From contig CAJNOI010000016.1 in NCBI GenBank assembly GCA_905250115.1, positions 62,001 through 126,000 on the forward strand: DNA of 64,000 bases. The letters run 5' to 3'. Below the pieces are notes generated by a model. It was not told where the DNA came from, ran no database searches, and worked only from the letters and a program-made list of their open reading frames with translations. Made by a program: the position numbers and the translations under genes. This DNA comes from Adineta steineri. Its lineage: Eukaryota; Rotifera; Eurotatoria; Adinetida; Adinetidae. Positions 46,540 to 64,000 of this stretch are shown piece by piece. Each line of letters opens with the position of its first letter. The first letter of the stretch is position 1.

Positions 46540-46861
46540 ATTTTCAGAAATGTTCAGTACATATTAACTTCAAAGAATAACTGAGTATAAATATAAAATA
46601 GTAAATCAATATTTATAAAGAATTTTCGAATTATTTGCCTTTTTTTTAAATGCATTTTATTTTTTAATAGTAACAAGAAAAACGTTAACAGAAGTTAAAC
46701 AAAGTAATAACTAGATACATTTAGATGTTTTTTAAACATATTCTTTATCACTAGAATGTAGTTATAGTATTAAAACATAATAAAAACAAGTTTAATAAGA
46801 AATAATATTAAAAAAAACTGTTTCTAATGCTTTATAGTATTTTGATTATTTAATGATGACG
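46540..46861 (+). repeat. Repeat family B, copy B4, overlapping the end of CCT2
   Basis: Starts at TTTTCAGAAATGTTCAGTAC and ends in TTATTTAATGATGACG. The last 12 bases are, on the minus strand, the final codons CGT CAT CAT and the TAA stop of CCT2. The copy therefore forms the CCT2 3' UTR. Confidence 0.9.
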
Positions 46862-49203
46862 CATATCACGCTCACGTTGACGTACAGGCGCCCGAATAAT
46901 ATTATCAACACGTAATACCATTTCAGCTGCTTCTGCTGCACTTCTAACAACTTGTTGTTTGAGATGAAATGATTCAAGTATACCAAGTTGAATCATATCA
47001 GCTATCCGACCATTTTCCATATCTAAGAAAAAAACAAAATGAATTAAAGATATAGTTTTAGAAATTCATACCAAGACCAAATGTTGATTTGCCCGATGTA
47101 TGGGCAGCACGGAGATTCGAAATTAATTCAGCACTATCATAACCAGCATTATCAGCAATAATTGTTGGTAACTAGAATAGAATAAGTCATTCAAAAAAAG
47201 ATATAGATAGATATGAAATGTTATCGGCTTACTTGACGTAGAGCACGAGCAAATGATTCAATAGCTACGGATTCTTTGCCAGCTGTTTTTACTGCTAATT
47301 GAGAAACAGCTGTTGCCATTAACATTTCAGCTGCGCCTAAAATATCGGATTCAATCATCTATTGTTATCAATTAAATTAAATTGTAAACAAACCTCCACC
47401 ATAACAAATACGTGGTTCTTTAACAGTTTGTGATAAAACACAAAGAACATCATGTATTGATCGTTCAGCTTCATCAAGAATTTGTTGAGTAGCTCCACGT
47501 AAAACAATTGTACAAGCTTGTCCTTGTGCTACACCTATATTTGTTCAAAATTAAATACATCTTCTTTAGTTAATAGGCAAACAAACCTGAAAATTTAATA
47601 AGTTTATCTTCTCCAATAATTATTTCTTCAATCAAATCACATTTGCCTAATCGAACTTTATCTGGTGTATCAAATGTTGAAACAATATCTCCACCTAAAA
47701 AAAAACATAAATTATTTAATAACATCGATAAATAATGTTCCTCTCTTTTACCAAGTACTTGTGCTAAACGTTCAACACCTTCAAAATCTGCATGTTCAAT
47801 GGCCATAACACCTTTTTCAGCAAATAATTGTTCTGGATAATCATAAATTAATTGTCTAAAATATTTAAAATATTAAAAAAAAATAAAATCATTCTTGAAT
47901 TATTATTCTTACCGATTAATAAATACATTGCAATTATGTTGAAGAATTTTATTAACTTTATCTTTCATTTTTTCTTTTTCAGCTAATTCTAATTCAGCTA
48001 CTTTAGCAACTGTATCAACACGTACACGTGCACCAAATATTTTAACTTTATCCGTATCCATTGGAGTATTAGCTATAAGAATACGAGCATTTTCAAGACG
48101 TTTTGGCATATTGATACCAATACGTTTTTCCAATAGAAAACCTTCTTCAAGATATGAATCACTCATATTATTGCCCAAACGTTTGATTATCTGAATACCT
48201 TGCAAATCAGTTTTACCCTATATACACATATATAAAAGATTTGAATTGTTAGTTAAATAAATAAATTTACATTTAATTTAAGTACAGCATCGACACATAA
48301 TTTCGAAAAATAATCTTTTTTTCCTTGAAGAATTTTTGAACTAAGTGTTGTACGAGCAATATTCATAAGATCACTTCGAAATTGTTCTAAATTTGAACTA
48401 AATTTAAGGAAAGAATTATTCAAAATTCTTAAAAAATCTTCTCTCTTCATACCTATTATTTTTTGCAATACTTTCTAAAACTCGAAGTGCTTCACTTGTT
48501 GCTTTACGCCATCCAGTTATAATTGTTTGTGGATGAATTTTTTGTGCAAGTAAATTTTCTGTTTCCTATTATTATATATACTTTCAAAAATAAACTGATA
48601 TTATAAAATTCTCTTTATATACTCGAAGAAGTTCACTAGCTAAAACAACAACTGATGTTGTACCATCACCAACTTCATCATCTTGAACTTTTGAAATATC
48701 TATAAGAAAAAACATAGAATTAATAAGAAATAAATTAAAATAATCCTAAACAGACCAACAAGAACTTTTGCTACTGGATTATCAACACCAATTTTTGATA
48801 AAATTGTTGCTCCATCATTTGTTACTAATAATCTGCCAGCATCAGGCCCATCACCCATATGACATTGAAGAATTTTATCCTAGGATACACACATAATCAT
48901 TTTTTTTTATTAAATAAAAATATAATAGATCTATTTACCATTCCTTTTGGACCAAGTGTAGTTTTAACTAGATCACCAACAGCCAATGCTCCGGCAAAGG
49001 CTGACTAAAATATTATAAAAAAATTTTTATTATATCTTTTAAAATTTCTTTCTACTTACTAATCTAGCTATTTCAGCTTTTTCTTCTCCACCACCTGGTT
49101 TATAAAGTGGAATTGGATTAAGTGCTGTCTACGAATTTATAGAACAAATTAATTAATAAATTCAAAATCATTTTAAATTTCTTACTGTTAAATCGCCGCG
49201 CAT
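46850..49203 (-). CDS. CCT2: Chaperonin TCP-1 subunit beta (CCT2)
   Basis: CCT2 is one of eight subunits of the cytosolic TRiC/CCT chaperonin that folds actin, tubulin and other proteins with ATP. About a dozen exons with introns of about 45-60 bases run on the minus strand. The start at 49,203 (MRGDLT) splices to [20 protein letters not shown]. Conserved parts follow: [115 protein letters not shown] and the C-terminus [20 protein letters not shown]. Subunit identity is clear from [17 protein letters not shown] and RVDNIIRA, which match beta and not other subunits. The last three codons and stop lie inside repeat B4, yet overall length looks normal. Confidence 0.93.
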
Positions 49204-49428
49204 ATTTGTTACAAATTCTTATAAGAATGAAAATTAAATTAAATCATTTTCCATAAAATCCAACCATTACTTAATGGATCTAAAGGATGACATCTATATA
49301 AATATGAAAAACCGCAAAATGTTTGTTACTTAGTAACCATTATTCGAAGTTCTTCATTAATGGGATAAATTATGTTTTTATCAGCTGTGGATTTGTATTT
49401 TCGATGTAACCGTACGAAAGTCTATTAA

Positions 49429-56202
<6,774 letters not shown>

Positions 56203-56378
56203 AATATTGCTCATGCTTTTTTTGTGTCTTACATATCGCTGATAATTGGATGCACTTATTTTATAGAATATTTATATTTATTTTTTTATTATTCAAAACA
56301 AATAAATTTATATCACAGATAAAAATTTTCATAAACCTGACATGATGTATTTTTATTTCGTAAGAGATCGTTTTTTTT

Positions 56379-59300
56379 TCATGAAGGACCTGTTGTTACA
56401 CGATTACGTCGTTGACAACAACATGCATTTTGGAAAAATTCAAGTAATGATGAAGAAGCTTTTCTTGATTGAAGCCATTTGTCTTGATTTGGAATGTGAA
56501 CAACTAGAAAAAAAAATATAGATTAATTTATAATCAAAAGAAATCGTCTTTTTTTTTGTTATTCAGAAAAATGAATAGGAAATCTGTTCATTGTTTAGTT
56601 CTTATCTATTGTGCTAGACAGATGATAATAGGATGATTAGTTTTGCTGTATTAATAGATTAAAATGAACGGTTGTTAAGATTTAACGCTCTAAAATGATA
56701 AGAAGAAAAGCTCTTTTTTCTTGTCAGATCATTTTTATAATTGAGATTACAATCAATGGATTACTAAACTAAGAATAGCGAAATATATTTTATATGTGAT
56801 GTGTATTAATCTTAAAAGACAAAAACTGGAAAACTATAATTTATCTTAGAAGAAAAATAGATGTAATGAAAAGATAATTTATCATAGTTACACTAATGAG
56901 TTTTTGAAAGTTTTTTTTTGAGAAAGAATAGGAAATAAATAACCAATCAACTGTCAACAGCAACAGAGTATCGTTTAGCACTAGAATGCTCTTAAATAAC
57001 AATAATTGCAGTTTGCACTGAAACTATTTTGTACTGTAAAACGTGATGATCATATATTAATATATTTATAAAGTTTGTCTGATAGTAACATATCATAAAT
57101 CAATGAACTCGATCTTGTCATCATAGAACAATAAGAAAATAGTTTGAATTATTGATGTTCTATGTACTCTAGACAAAAGTCATGAGTAGTTATACTATTT
57201 AAAATTTGCTAATTAGACAAATAATGTTTTTATTTTCATACGTGATCCAGTTTTTTCTCCTGTTCTTAATAATCTAATAATAATTGAAATTTGTTGTATA
57301 GATGGTGATTTATATAATAATTCAACAGTTTCTTGATCACATATATTTGTTGAAAGAAATGATTGTAGATAATCATAATCTTTCTCCAGGAAATTTATCA
57401 TTTCATCACTAGAGAATACAAATAAAGTTTTTTTTGTACAAAAGAATTTTTATTTCTCTTACGTAAAACGATATTTTCTTTCAAGTAATAATGTTAACCA
57501 CGATAGAATAAATGCTGAAAGTATATTCTCATAAATATCTAATTTATTCTCAATATTTAAACATTCGATTTGACTGATAATTGGTTTTAAAAGTTTATCA
57601 CAGGTATTAATCATATAAGATGTTTGTTGATATGCTAAACATAAGAATTACAAAGAAATATACAAGTTTGTATTTCGAATCAAATTTTTACTTATTCGCC
57701 ATTCATTTGTTGTTGGCGGTAATTCAAAATTAAAATGGTTTGTTGTATTTACTTGAATACGCCGATATAATTTTAACATCGTATCATTTACAATTGTCTA
57801 TATAAAAGTAAAATTAGATTTAATTCTTATGTTTTTTTTGAAAATATACTTGACAAGATGAATGTAATTTATTAACTAATTTTATTGATTGTTCACAATT
57901 TTTTAATTGTTTTAAAGTATCTATTAAACTTGAAATACTAATTGATAATTGCTAAATAGAAAAACACAAATATGAATTTAAAAGAAAAATGTTTTGTTAC
58001 AAACCATTTGATCACTTTTACAAATAAGTAAAGCTCGTTCGAGTGAATTTATATTAATAAATGTATCAGCATGTTGATGAAGCCATATGATTAACAATTG
58101 AAATGTTCCTTCAATTTGTCGAGTTAAATTATTTATATTCGAAGAAATTATATTCGTGAAAAAAGCCTACAAGAATAAAAATTGTTTTTATGATTTCTAA
58201 ATCTGCTTCATACATTTAAATAAGATGATTGATCCGAAAGAATTGTCATATATTGTAAAACAGATGTTATACGTATTAGACGAAGAAACATTTGATTAAG
58301 ATTATGCCCAACAATACTTATATGAATATTATTGGAAAATGACACCGTTCGCCAACGATTTATCATAATTGTATTAATTAAAGTTTTACTAAAAACTAAA
58401 TAGAGAAAAATTAATAATTATTAGTCCTAAACTATGTTTCAATCGGGTTAAATGAATTGTATCCCACGGACTTGGTGCTCGCTTTCAATCAATCTCGAAT
58501 TATTCTATTTTTTTCAACGTTCCAATGATAGATCTTCACGTTTTAGAGAGAAGAAAGTTTAACTTACATAAATCCCAATCTCGATAAAAAGCTTGAATTG
58601 CTAATAAACAAAAACACCATTGTATAATCAAAATAAATTCATATTTTAAATTCATATCCGAACATTTAAAATTCATAATTAATGTCCAAAATGTTTCACT
58701 TGACCAAGGATTTATTGTTTGAATATTTAATTGTTCATTCGATAATATCGAAATAATATTTCGATAAAATTCTCGTTCAATTTTTATCCAATCATTTGTA
58801 TTATCTAAATAATTAATATTAGAAATTTTGTTCCACATAAAAAGAAACTTAATATTTACTTAAATCATTTTCAATTTGTTCAAAATCTGTTAAATCAAAT
58901 TGAAATGATGGTGTTAATTGTGAATGTGTTAAAATTGTTGTACGAATATTAATTTTATCCAATTGTAATAATGATCCTGATGGATCATAATGTTCATTAT
59001 GATTTCTATTTGTTATATTATTATCATCAAAATTTATTGATATAGGTGAACTACTAAAAAGAAAACTAGATGACATTATACAATTATTATTATCATCGTC
59101 GTCATCATTCTCATTTGTTAATGAATTATAAGATGATGAAAATAATCGAGATGTTTGTTCGATAAGTGTTGAAGTTATCTGATTTGATAATGAAAATGAT
59201 ATTTGATTTAAATAATATGATGGAAGATATGAACGAAGTTCTTTTTCAAGATTATAAATTTCGGAATTAATCGTTGATAAATTATGTATCTGATTGATAA

Positions 59301-59801
59301 TTTGAATAACTTTTTCATAGATTAAATTAAAATGTTCATCAAGAATAAAATAATCATCAACAGCATATTCAATAAATAAATATTGATAAGTATTTATATA
59401 ATTTACAAGATCAGAACAATTGGAAACAATCGAGATTATTTGATCATATTCAATCAACATATCTGTAGTATATGTTGATAGAAAATTAAGAAATACATCG
59501 AAATGTTCTATTGCTGATGAAAATATATCAGATGAAATCGTTGTTAAACATGGAATGGAAGACTGAATTGACAATGTATTAGTAGAATCTATGAAATCTA
59601 AATATAGAATTAAATTTCAAACTATTAATTAGTTATTAGATATCAAATAAATATATTAGTAAAGTTCTTATAATGAAGTGGAGTGTTTTTATGGCTTCCT
59701 TCATCTTAACTTCAAAACAGTTATTTTATACTTTACTTACTATGGCAACGATCAATAAAATCTGTTATTTCTTGTTCAACATTTGCATAAAATTTAGTCA
59801 T
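56379..59801 (-). CDS. Uncharacterised multi-exon protein, possibly CCDC142-like
   Basis: About eleven exons on the minus strand make one long mostly helical protein. The start at 59,801 (MTKFYANVEQEITDFIDRCH) splices to an exon containing SSDIFSSAIEHFDVFLNFLS and an Asp/Asn-rich loop. Further exons carry WNKISNINYLDNTNDWIKIE, QAFYRDWDL, LRLIRITSVLQYMTILSDQS, EGTFQLLIIWLHQHADTF and AFILSWLTLLLERKYRFTSD. The last exons carry INFLEKDYDYLQSFLS, SIIIRLLRTGEKTGSRM and NQDKWLQSRKASSSLLEFFQ. The C-terminus is cysteine-rich (NACCCQRRNRV). The WL..LLERKYRFTSDE and D-x-D-Y-L pattern near the end recalls CCDC142-family proteins, but I am not certain. No enzymatic motif is seen. The stop at 56,379 faces the KATNAL2 stop. 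Confidence 0.55.
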
Positions 59802-60002
59802 TATCTAAAATATTGAAAGAATAAAACTTCGTTTTTTTTCTCTTCGTTTAGTTTTAAAAAAAGAAAAAATTGTTTATTTACATAACTTAACGGAGAAGAA
59901 GAAAAATAATAATAATACTATTACTATGTTAGCCAAATATAAAAAAAAATACGATTCACAAGTAGAAACAGAAAACTTCATCAATAAAAATAAATAAGGC
60001 AA

Positions 60003-63000
60003 TTAATTGTTATTTGAGTATTCTTTTATAAATGCGTGCTCAAGTAATTGATGGGATGATGAACGTCGATTTGGATCATGTTGAAAACATTGTTCGAGAA
60101 AATCAATACATTCATTTGATAAATTTAAATCATTTGGTATTGATGGATGATCACCATCAGCAATCCATTTAAGAATTTTTAAATAATAAACACTTGATGC
60201 TATTTTTGGATTACTCCATGGTATACGACCAGTTAACATATGTATAACTGTACAACCTAATGACCATATATCAGATTTAGTTGTTGTTTCATTTAATGTT
60301 ATAGTTTCTGGAGCATAAAAAACAATTGATTCACGAATATTAATAACATCTTCGACATTAAGTAATGATGATTGTTTTTGCATAAATTTAAAATCATATA
60401 CAAAATTTACATCACCTAATTTAATTGATTGTTTTGTTGAATCAGTTAAAAATATATTAACATTACGTATATCACGATGAATAATTTCTTTATTATGTAA
60501 ACAAGATAAGGCAGATAATAATTGACGTAAATAACGTTGAACAAGAAATTCTTGAAAAACTATATTACCAGTTTCTGTTCGAATAATACCTTTATCAACA
60601 TATGATGTTTCATGTATTGAACCAGTAAGTGATATTGATGAATGACGTGGTTCGAGATGTGAAGATGATGGTAATGATGTACCAAGTAAAAGTTGAGCAA
60701 TTGTACCATAACTACAATAATCCATAAAGAATAATACATGATCATGTTCAAGTGCAATGCCATGATATTTTATTAAATTTTCATGATCGATATGTATTAA
60801 TGGTATAAGTTGTTCGAGAACTTTAGCAATTGCTGAAGTATCATTATGTTGAATTATATATTGTTTATAACAGAGAATAATTTCTTTTTTATCATTTCGA
60901 GTAACTCGACATTGATATGCTAGAAATAAAATATTTTACAATGAATACGGAAATATGGAAAAAAGGTACTCTCATAACTTGTTAGGATCGAAGTAATGCA
61001 ATCTTACTACAAAAAAATATTCGATACTTTTATCAGATAGCTCAAATTTTTTGGAGAACTCGGATTACATGAATAATTATCATTCAATACAGGTCTTATC
61101 AGCTAGTTCGATAATTAGAATAAACATAATTCTTATCCAGAGAAAGGAAATACTTGAAGATGTTTTTTATCTTACACTCGAATAAAAATAATACATCCTG
61201 TTTAGTGATTATAAATCGCAATTAGTTAATCTCTTTCTTTCAATATCAATTGAGTTTTCTTCAATGAACGAGGTAAATCATTAGAAATATTCTCCAATGA
61301 GATTCTTGTACTATTATTAACTAAACGAGACAATTTCTTTCTAAAAATATATAGATATGCTTTTAACTCAGTAGTAAGAATGTTTCCCTCCCAAGGAAAA
61401 AGTTATTATTAAAACGAGTGAATAATCATCATTCGGTTTGACTATAATAAGACGTTATTTTCTTACTTGTTGCAAATTGTCCACGAGAAAGAAGATTTAA
61501 TTTATGAAAATCTCGAATTTTCAAACATGCTAATTCATCTTCCATTTTTTTCGATAATGCTAATGTTGTAGTATCACGTTGAATTTTTCCTATTAGGCCT
61601 TCTTCTAAACGTTGTCTATCAATACGTTTATCCATACGATTAAGTTGATCAATACGATTTAATCGTATTTTATTTTTCTGTCTTCTATTATAACCATGTT
61701 TAGTAACTGATGAATATTTCAATGTTTTTGATTGTGTATTATATAAATTTCGATTATTATTCTCATTAAAATTATTTAAATATTTAATAGTTGTTTTCAT
61801 ATTATTATAAAATTTTGAAAATAAATTATTATCAATCTGATTAGTAAATTGTAATGAACATATATGACGAAGAAAATGAATACCAGGTAATAACCACATT
61901 GGTATTGGTATAGAATATTTCGATGTTGTTATGGATTTTTTCTTTCGTACAAAATTTAACCAAATATTTGCAAATAATAATTGACGTTCAGCTTGACATT
62001 TTAATGTATCATATTCACATTGTGTTGCATAAAAACTTGTTTCACGAATAATATCCATTCCAAATGCAAAAGCACGTTCTTCAGTATGCTAAAAAAAACG
62101 TAATCAAACACACATTCTACATGTAAAAGATATTAAATATTTATTTTATTAATTTTAGACATGCTATGAATTTATAGAAAATTATTAAATAATTTCCTAT
62201 CATATTTCAGTATAAAACGAGAAAGATCATGTCATAGGAAGATAGTTTGAAAAAATTCAAGAGATTCTCTTTCCAATGACGTCAACAAACATCATATAGA
62301 ATTATTCCACTCAGCTGATCTCTTTCCGGAATGACGGCTTTGAAGAAAAGAATATTTTCATATACTTAGCAAATATTTGCATTATAAATAGACTGAAGTA
62401 ACTATCAAAAAGTTTTATCACTGTTTTCAATTCTATTTATATCATTATATAAATACTTACAACATAATCTCGAGTATTCGATTTTTCAATAATGTATTCA
62501 AATTTTTCGACATTATTTGCAATACAATTACTTAAACTTAATATTGTATGAGCTAAATTTCTCATTGAATTATCAATTTTTTCAAAACATGAACGTTTTT
62601 GTAATAATTGTTTTGTTTTCGTATTAAAATTATATAGATCACTTTGTTGAACATTAACTTTTGATAAACGTTCTTTAAATGATTCTTCAAATTTTTCAAG
62701 ATTATTTGTTTGCTGTGTTAAAAGAAATATTGTTGTTGTTTTCCAATGTGTATGTAATGGTAATATAGATGTTAAAATTTTATTTTCTGGTATTATATGT
62801 GTAATACCACGCCATTCAGATTCAAGTTCAACTGAAATAGGGATACAAAGAATGTAAACTAATGGTGGAGAACTTTCAGATGTTGACAATGATGGTTGTT
62901 GAGTAGAAGTTGGGGATTGTTGTTGTTGTTGTAATGGTGATTGATCATCATTTAATTCAGTAGATGAATTATTATTTGTATTTATTCGAAATGATGATGA

Positions 63001-64000
63001 TAATGTTCGCATTAATTGAATTTTAGTTGGAATATCTTCAAAATATTCAGCAGGAGCAAAAAGAAGACATTTCGATAATGGTGAACCATCTTTTTTAGTT
63101 TGATTAGGACGATGATGATGATGATGATGATTTTCGGAATCTATAATAGAAAGAGATTACAAATCAATGTTTTCTTCAGGTTTATTTATCGGGTGGGCGG
63201 CGCTTATCAATACTTTGTCTAAGTCTCATTTTTCGGGTGAACAAATCGAAATTTCGAATGGACGCCACCCACCCACTAGACAAAACACTGTTACAACTCT
63301 ATATTTTTTTATTTTCATCATTGGTCATGACAAATAGATATGTTTATGATGACTCTCTTATAAACGAGAAAAATCTAATGCTTGTTTGAATGTGAAAAAA
63401 CAGAAGTGTTCTTCAAAACTCTTTAAAAGATGTTTTCTTTCAATTAGAAAATAATGAATAAATTTTCATACCAAATTTAATTCTTTCGAATCCAGCTGCT
63501 TTAAGAATAAGTAAAAATCTTTTACAAACAGGTTTTTGTAAATAAATATTAATTGTTAATGCACAATCATCATAAATCGTTTTAGCTTCACGTAAAATAT
63601 TCATCGTTAATTTTTTTTCATATTTTCTATTCATTTTCTTTTTTATATGTTCAATTTTAATTGTTTCTGATGATGATACTGATGAATGAAATACATCAAT
63701 ATATTTATGAAAATGTTCGATTATATTTGAATACATATTAAGAAATTTTTCACCAAGAATCTCTTCAATATTCATCATAGTTGAATATTTTTTCAATGAT
63801 TTCCATTGATCTTTTAACAACATAATACAATTATGATATAAATTTGAACGTAAAGATATTTCTATATAACGTTCAATATAGGTTAATATTTCATAAATTG
63901 TATCAATTATATTTTGATCAAATTGAATAAATTCATCTTCAATTAATTTTAATTCCGCTTTTTCTAAATTTATAATAGAAGAAGAATTATTCAAAGAAAA
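60003..64000 (-). CDS. MAP3K4: MAP3K4 (MEKK4)-like kinase, 5' end beyond the window
   Basis: MAP3K4 is a stress-responsive MAP kinase kinase kinase upstream of p38 and JNK. Visible exons are (64000)-63472, 63140-62461, 62088-61467 and 60919-60003; phases fit at all three junctions. The N-terminal regulatory part has LLKDQWKSLKKYSTMMNIEE, LKAAGFERIKFG, a His6 stretch, Gln-rich and Ser-rich loops and MWLLPGIHFLRHICSLQFTN. The C-terminal kinase domain follows, with KLNLLSRGQFATTYQC, the beta-3 Lys in IILCYKQYI, MDYCSYGTIAQLL, HRDIRNVNIFL, LGDVNFVYDF, FYAPETI and SDIWSLGCTVIHMLTGRIPW. The stop is at 60,003. Odd points: the Gly-rich loop has only one Gly, HRD-I-K is HRD-I-R, and DFG is DVN. The catalytic Lys and both Asp remain. 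The gene continues past the right edge. Confidence 0.8.
63189..63280. repeat. G-rich inverted repeat in a MAP3K4 intron
   Basis: GGGTGGGCGGCG near 63,191 pairs with CGCCACCCACCC near 63,265, and TTTGTCTA near 63,215 has a partner TAGACAAA near 63,277. This makes a fold-back of about 90 bp inside the 63,141-63,471 intron. There is no coding capacity. It could be a short MITE-like element. Confidence 0.5.

Overview
The window looks like nuclear DNA of a small-genome animal, most likely a bdelloid rotifer. It is strongly AT-rich, uses the standard code, and nearly every gene is split by GT-AG introns of about 45-70 bases. Animal housekeeping genes are recognisable throughout, and the accessory part holds an F-box gene and an ADP-ribosyltransferase-associated fragment of kinds I associate with bdelloids. 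The organism call is inference from family recognition; no search was run.

Left conserved block (1-28 kb). RFC1 (minus) is broken by a 100-N gap that also cuts an unknown plus-strand gene. Then come VPS53 (plus), a repeat module, ELMO (plus), a CDK2AP1/2 homologue (plus), MRI1 (minus), a cation-dependent mannose-6-phosphate receptor (minus), a single-exon unknown (plus), a two-helix membrane protein (minus), a TIGAR-like histidine phosphatase (minus), and an LDLa-containing secreted protein resembling the prohormone-4 family (minus).

Accessory block (about 28-46.8 kb). This holds a truncated F-box gene, MITE-like elements, a tandem array of microexon/intron-shaped units, a PARP with two PBZ fingers, a decayed ADP-ribosyltransferase-associated fragment, an odd GC-rich gene with tryptophan heptads, and a secreted beta-trefoil-like protein. 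Two repeat systems run through it. Family A, with a GC-rich two-exon unit beside it, is present here and, inverted, between VPS53 and ELMO. Family B is a roughly 320-460 bp repeat in four same-orientation copies. Its fourth copy is the stop codon and 3' flank of CCT2, and copies are bordered by short G-arm/C-arm palindromes resembling TGTGGG telomere repeats.

Right conserved block (46.8-64 kb). CCT2 (minus) is followed by KATNAL2 (plus, 15 coding exons). The 3.7-kb ninth intron of KATNAL2 hosts a minus-strand gene for a KRBA2/GIN-like integrase-derived protein lacking one catalytic Asp. Next are an uncharacterised multi-exon gene (possibly CCDC142-like, minus) and a MAP3K4-like kinase (minus) that leaves the window at the right edge. 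The conserved genes act in separate processes (replication clamp loading, Golgi retrograde transport, Rac signalling, methionine salvage, lysosomal sorting, chaperonin, microtubule severing, stress MAPK). No operon-like logic is evident.
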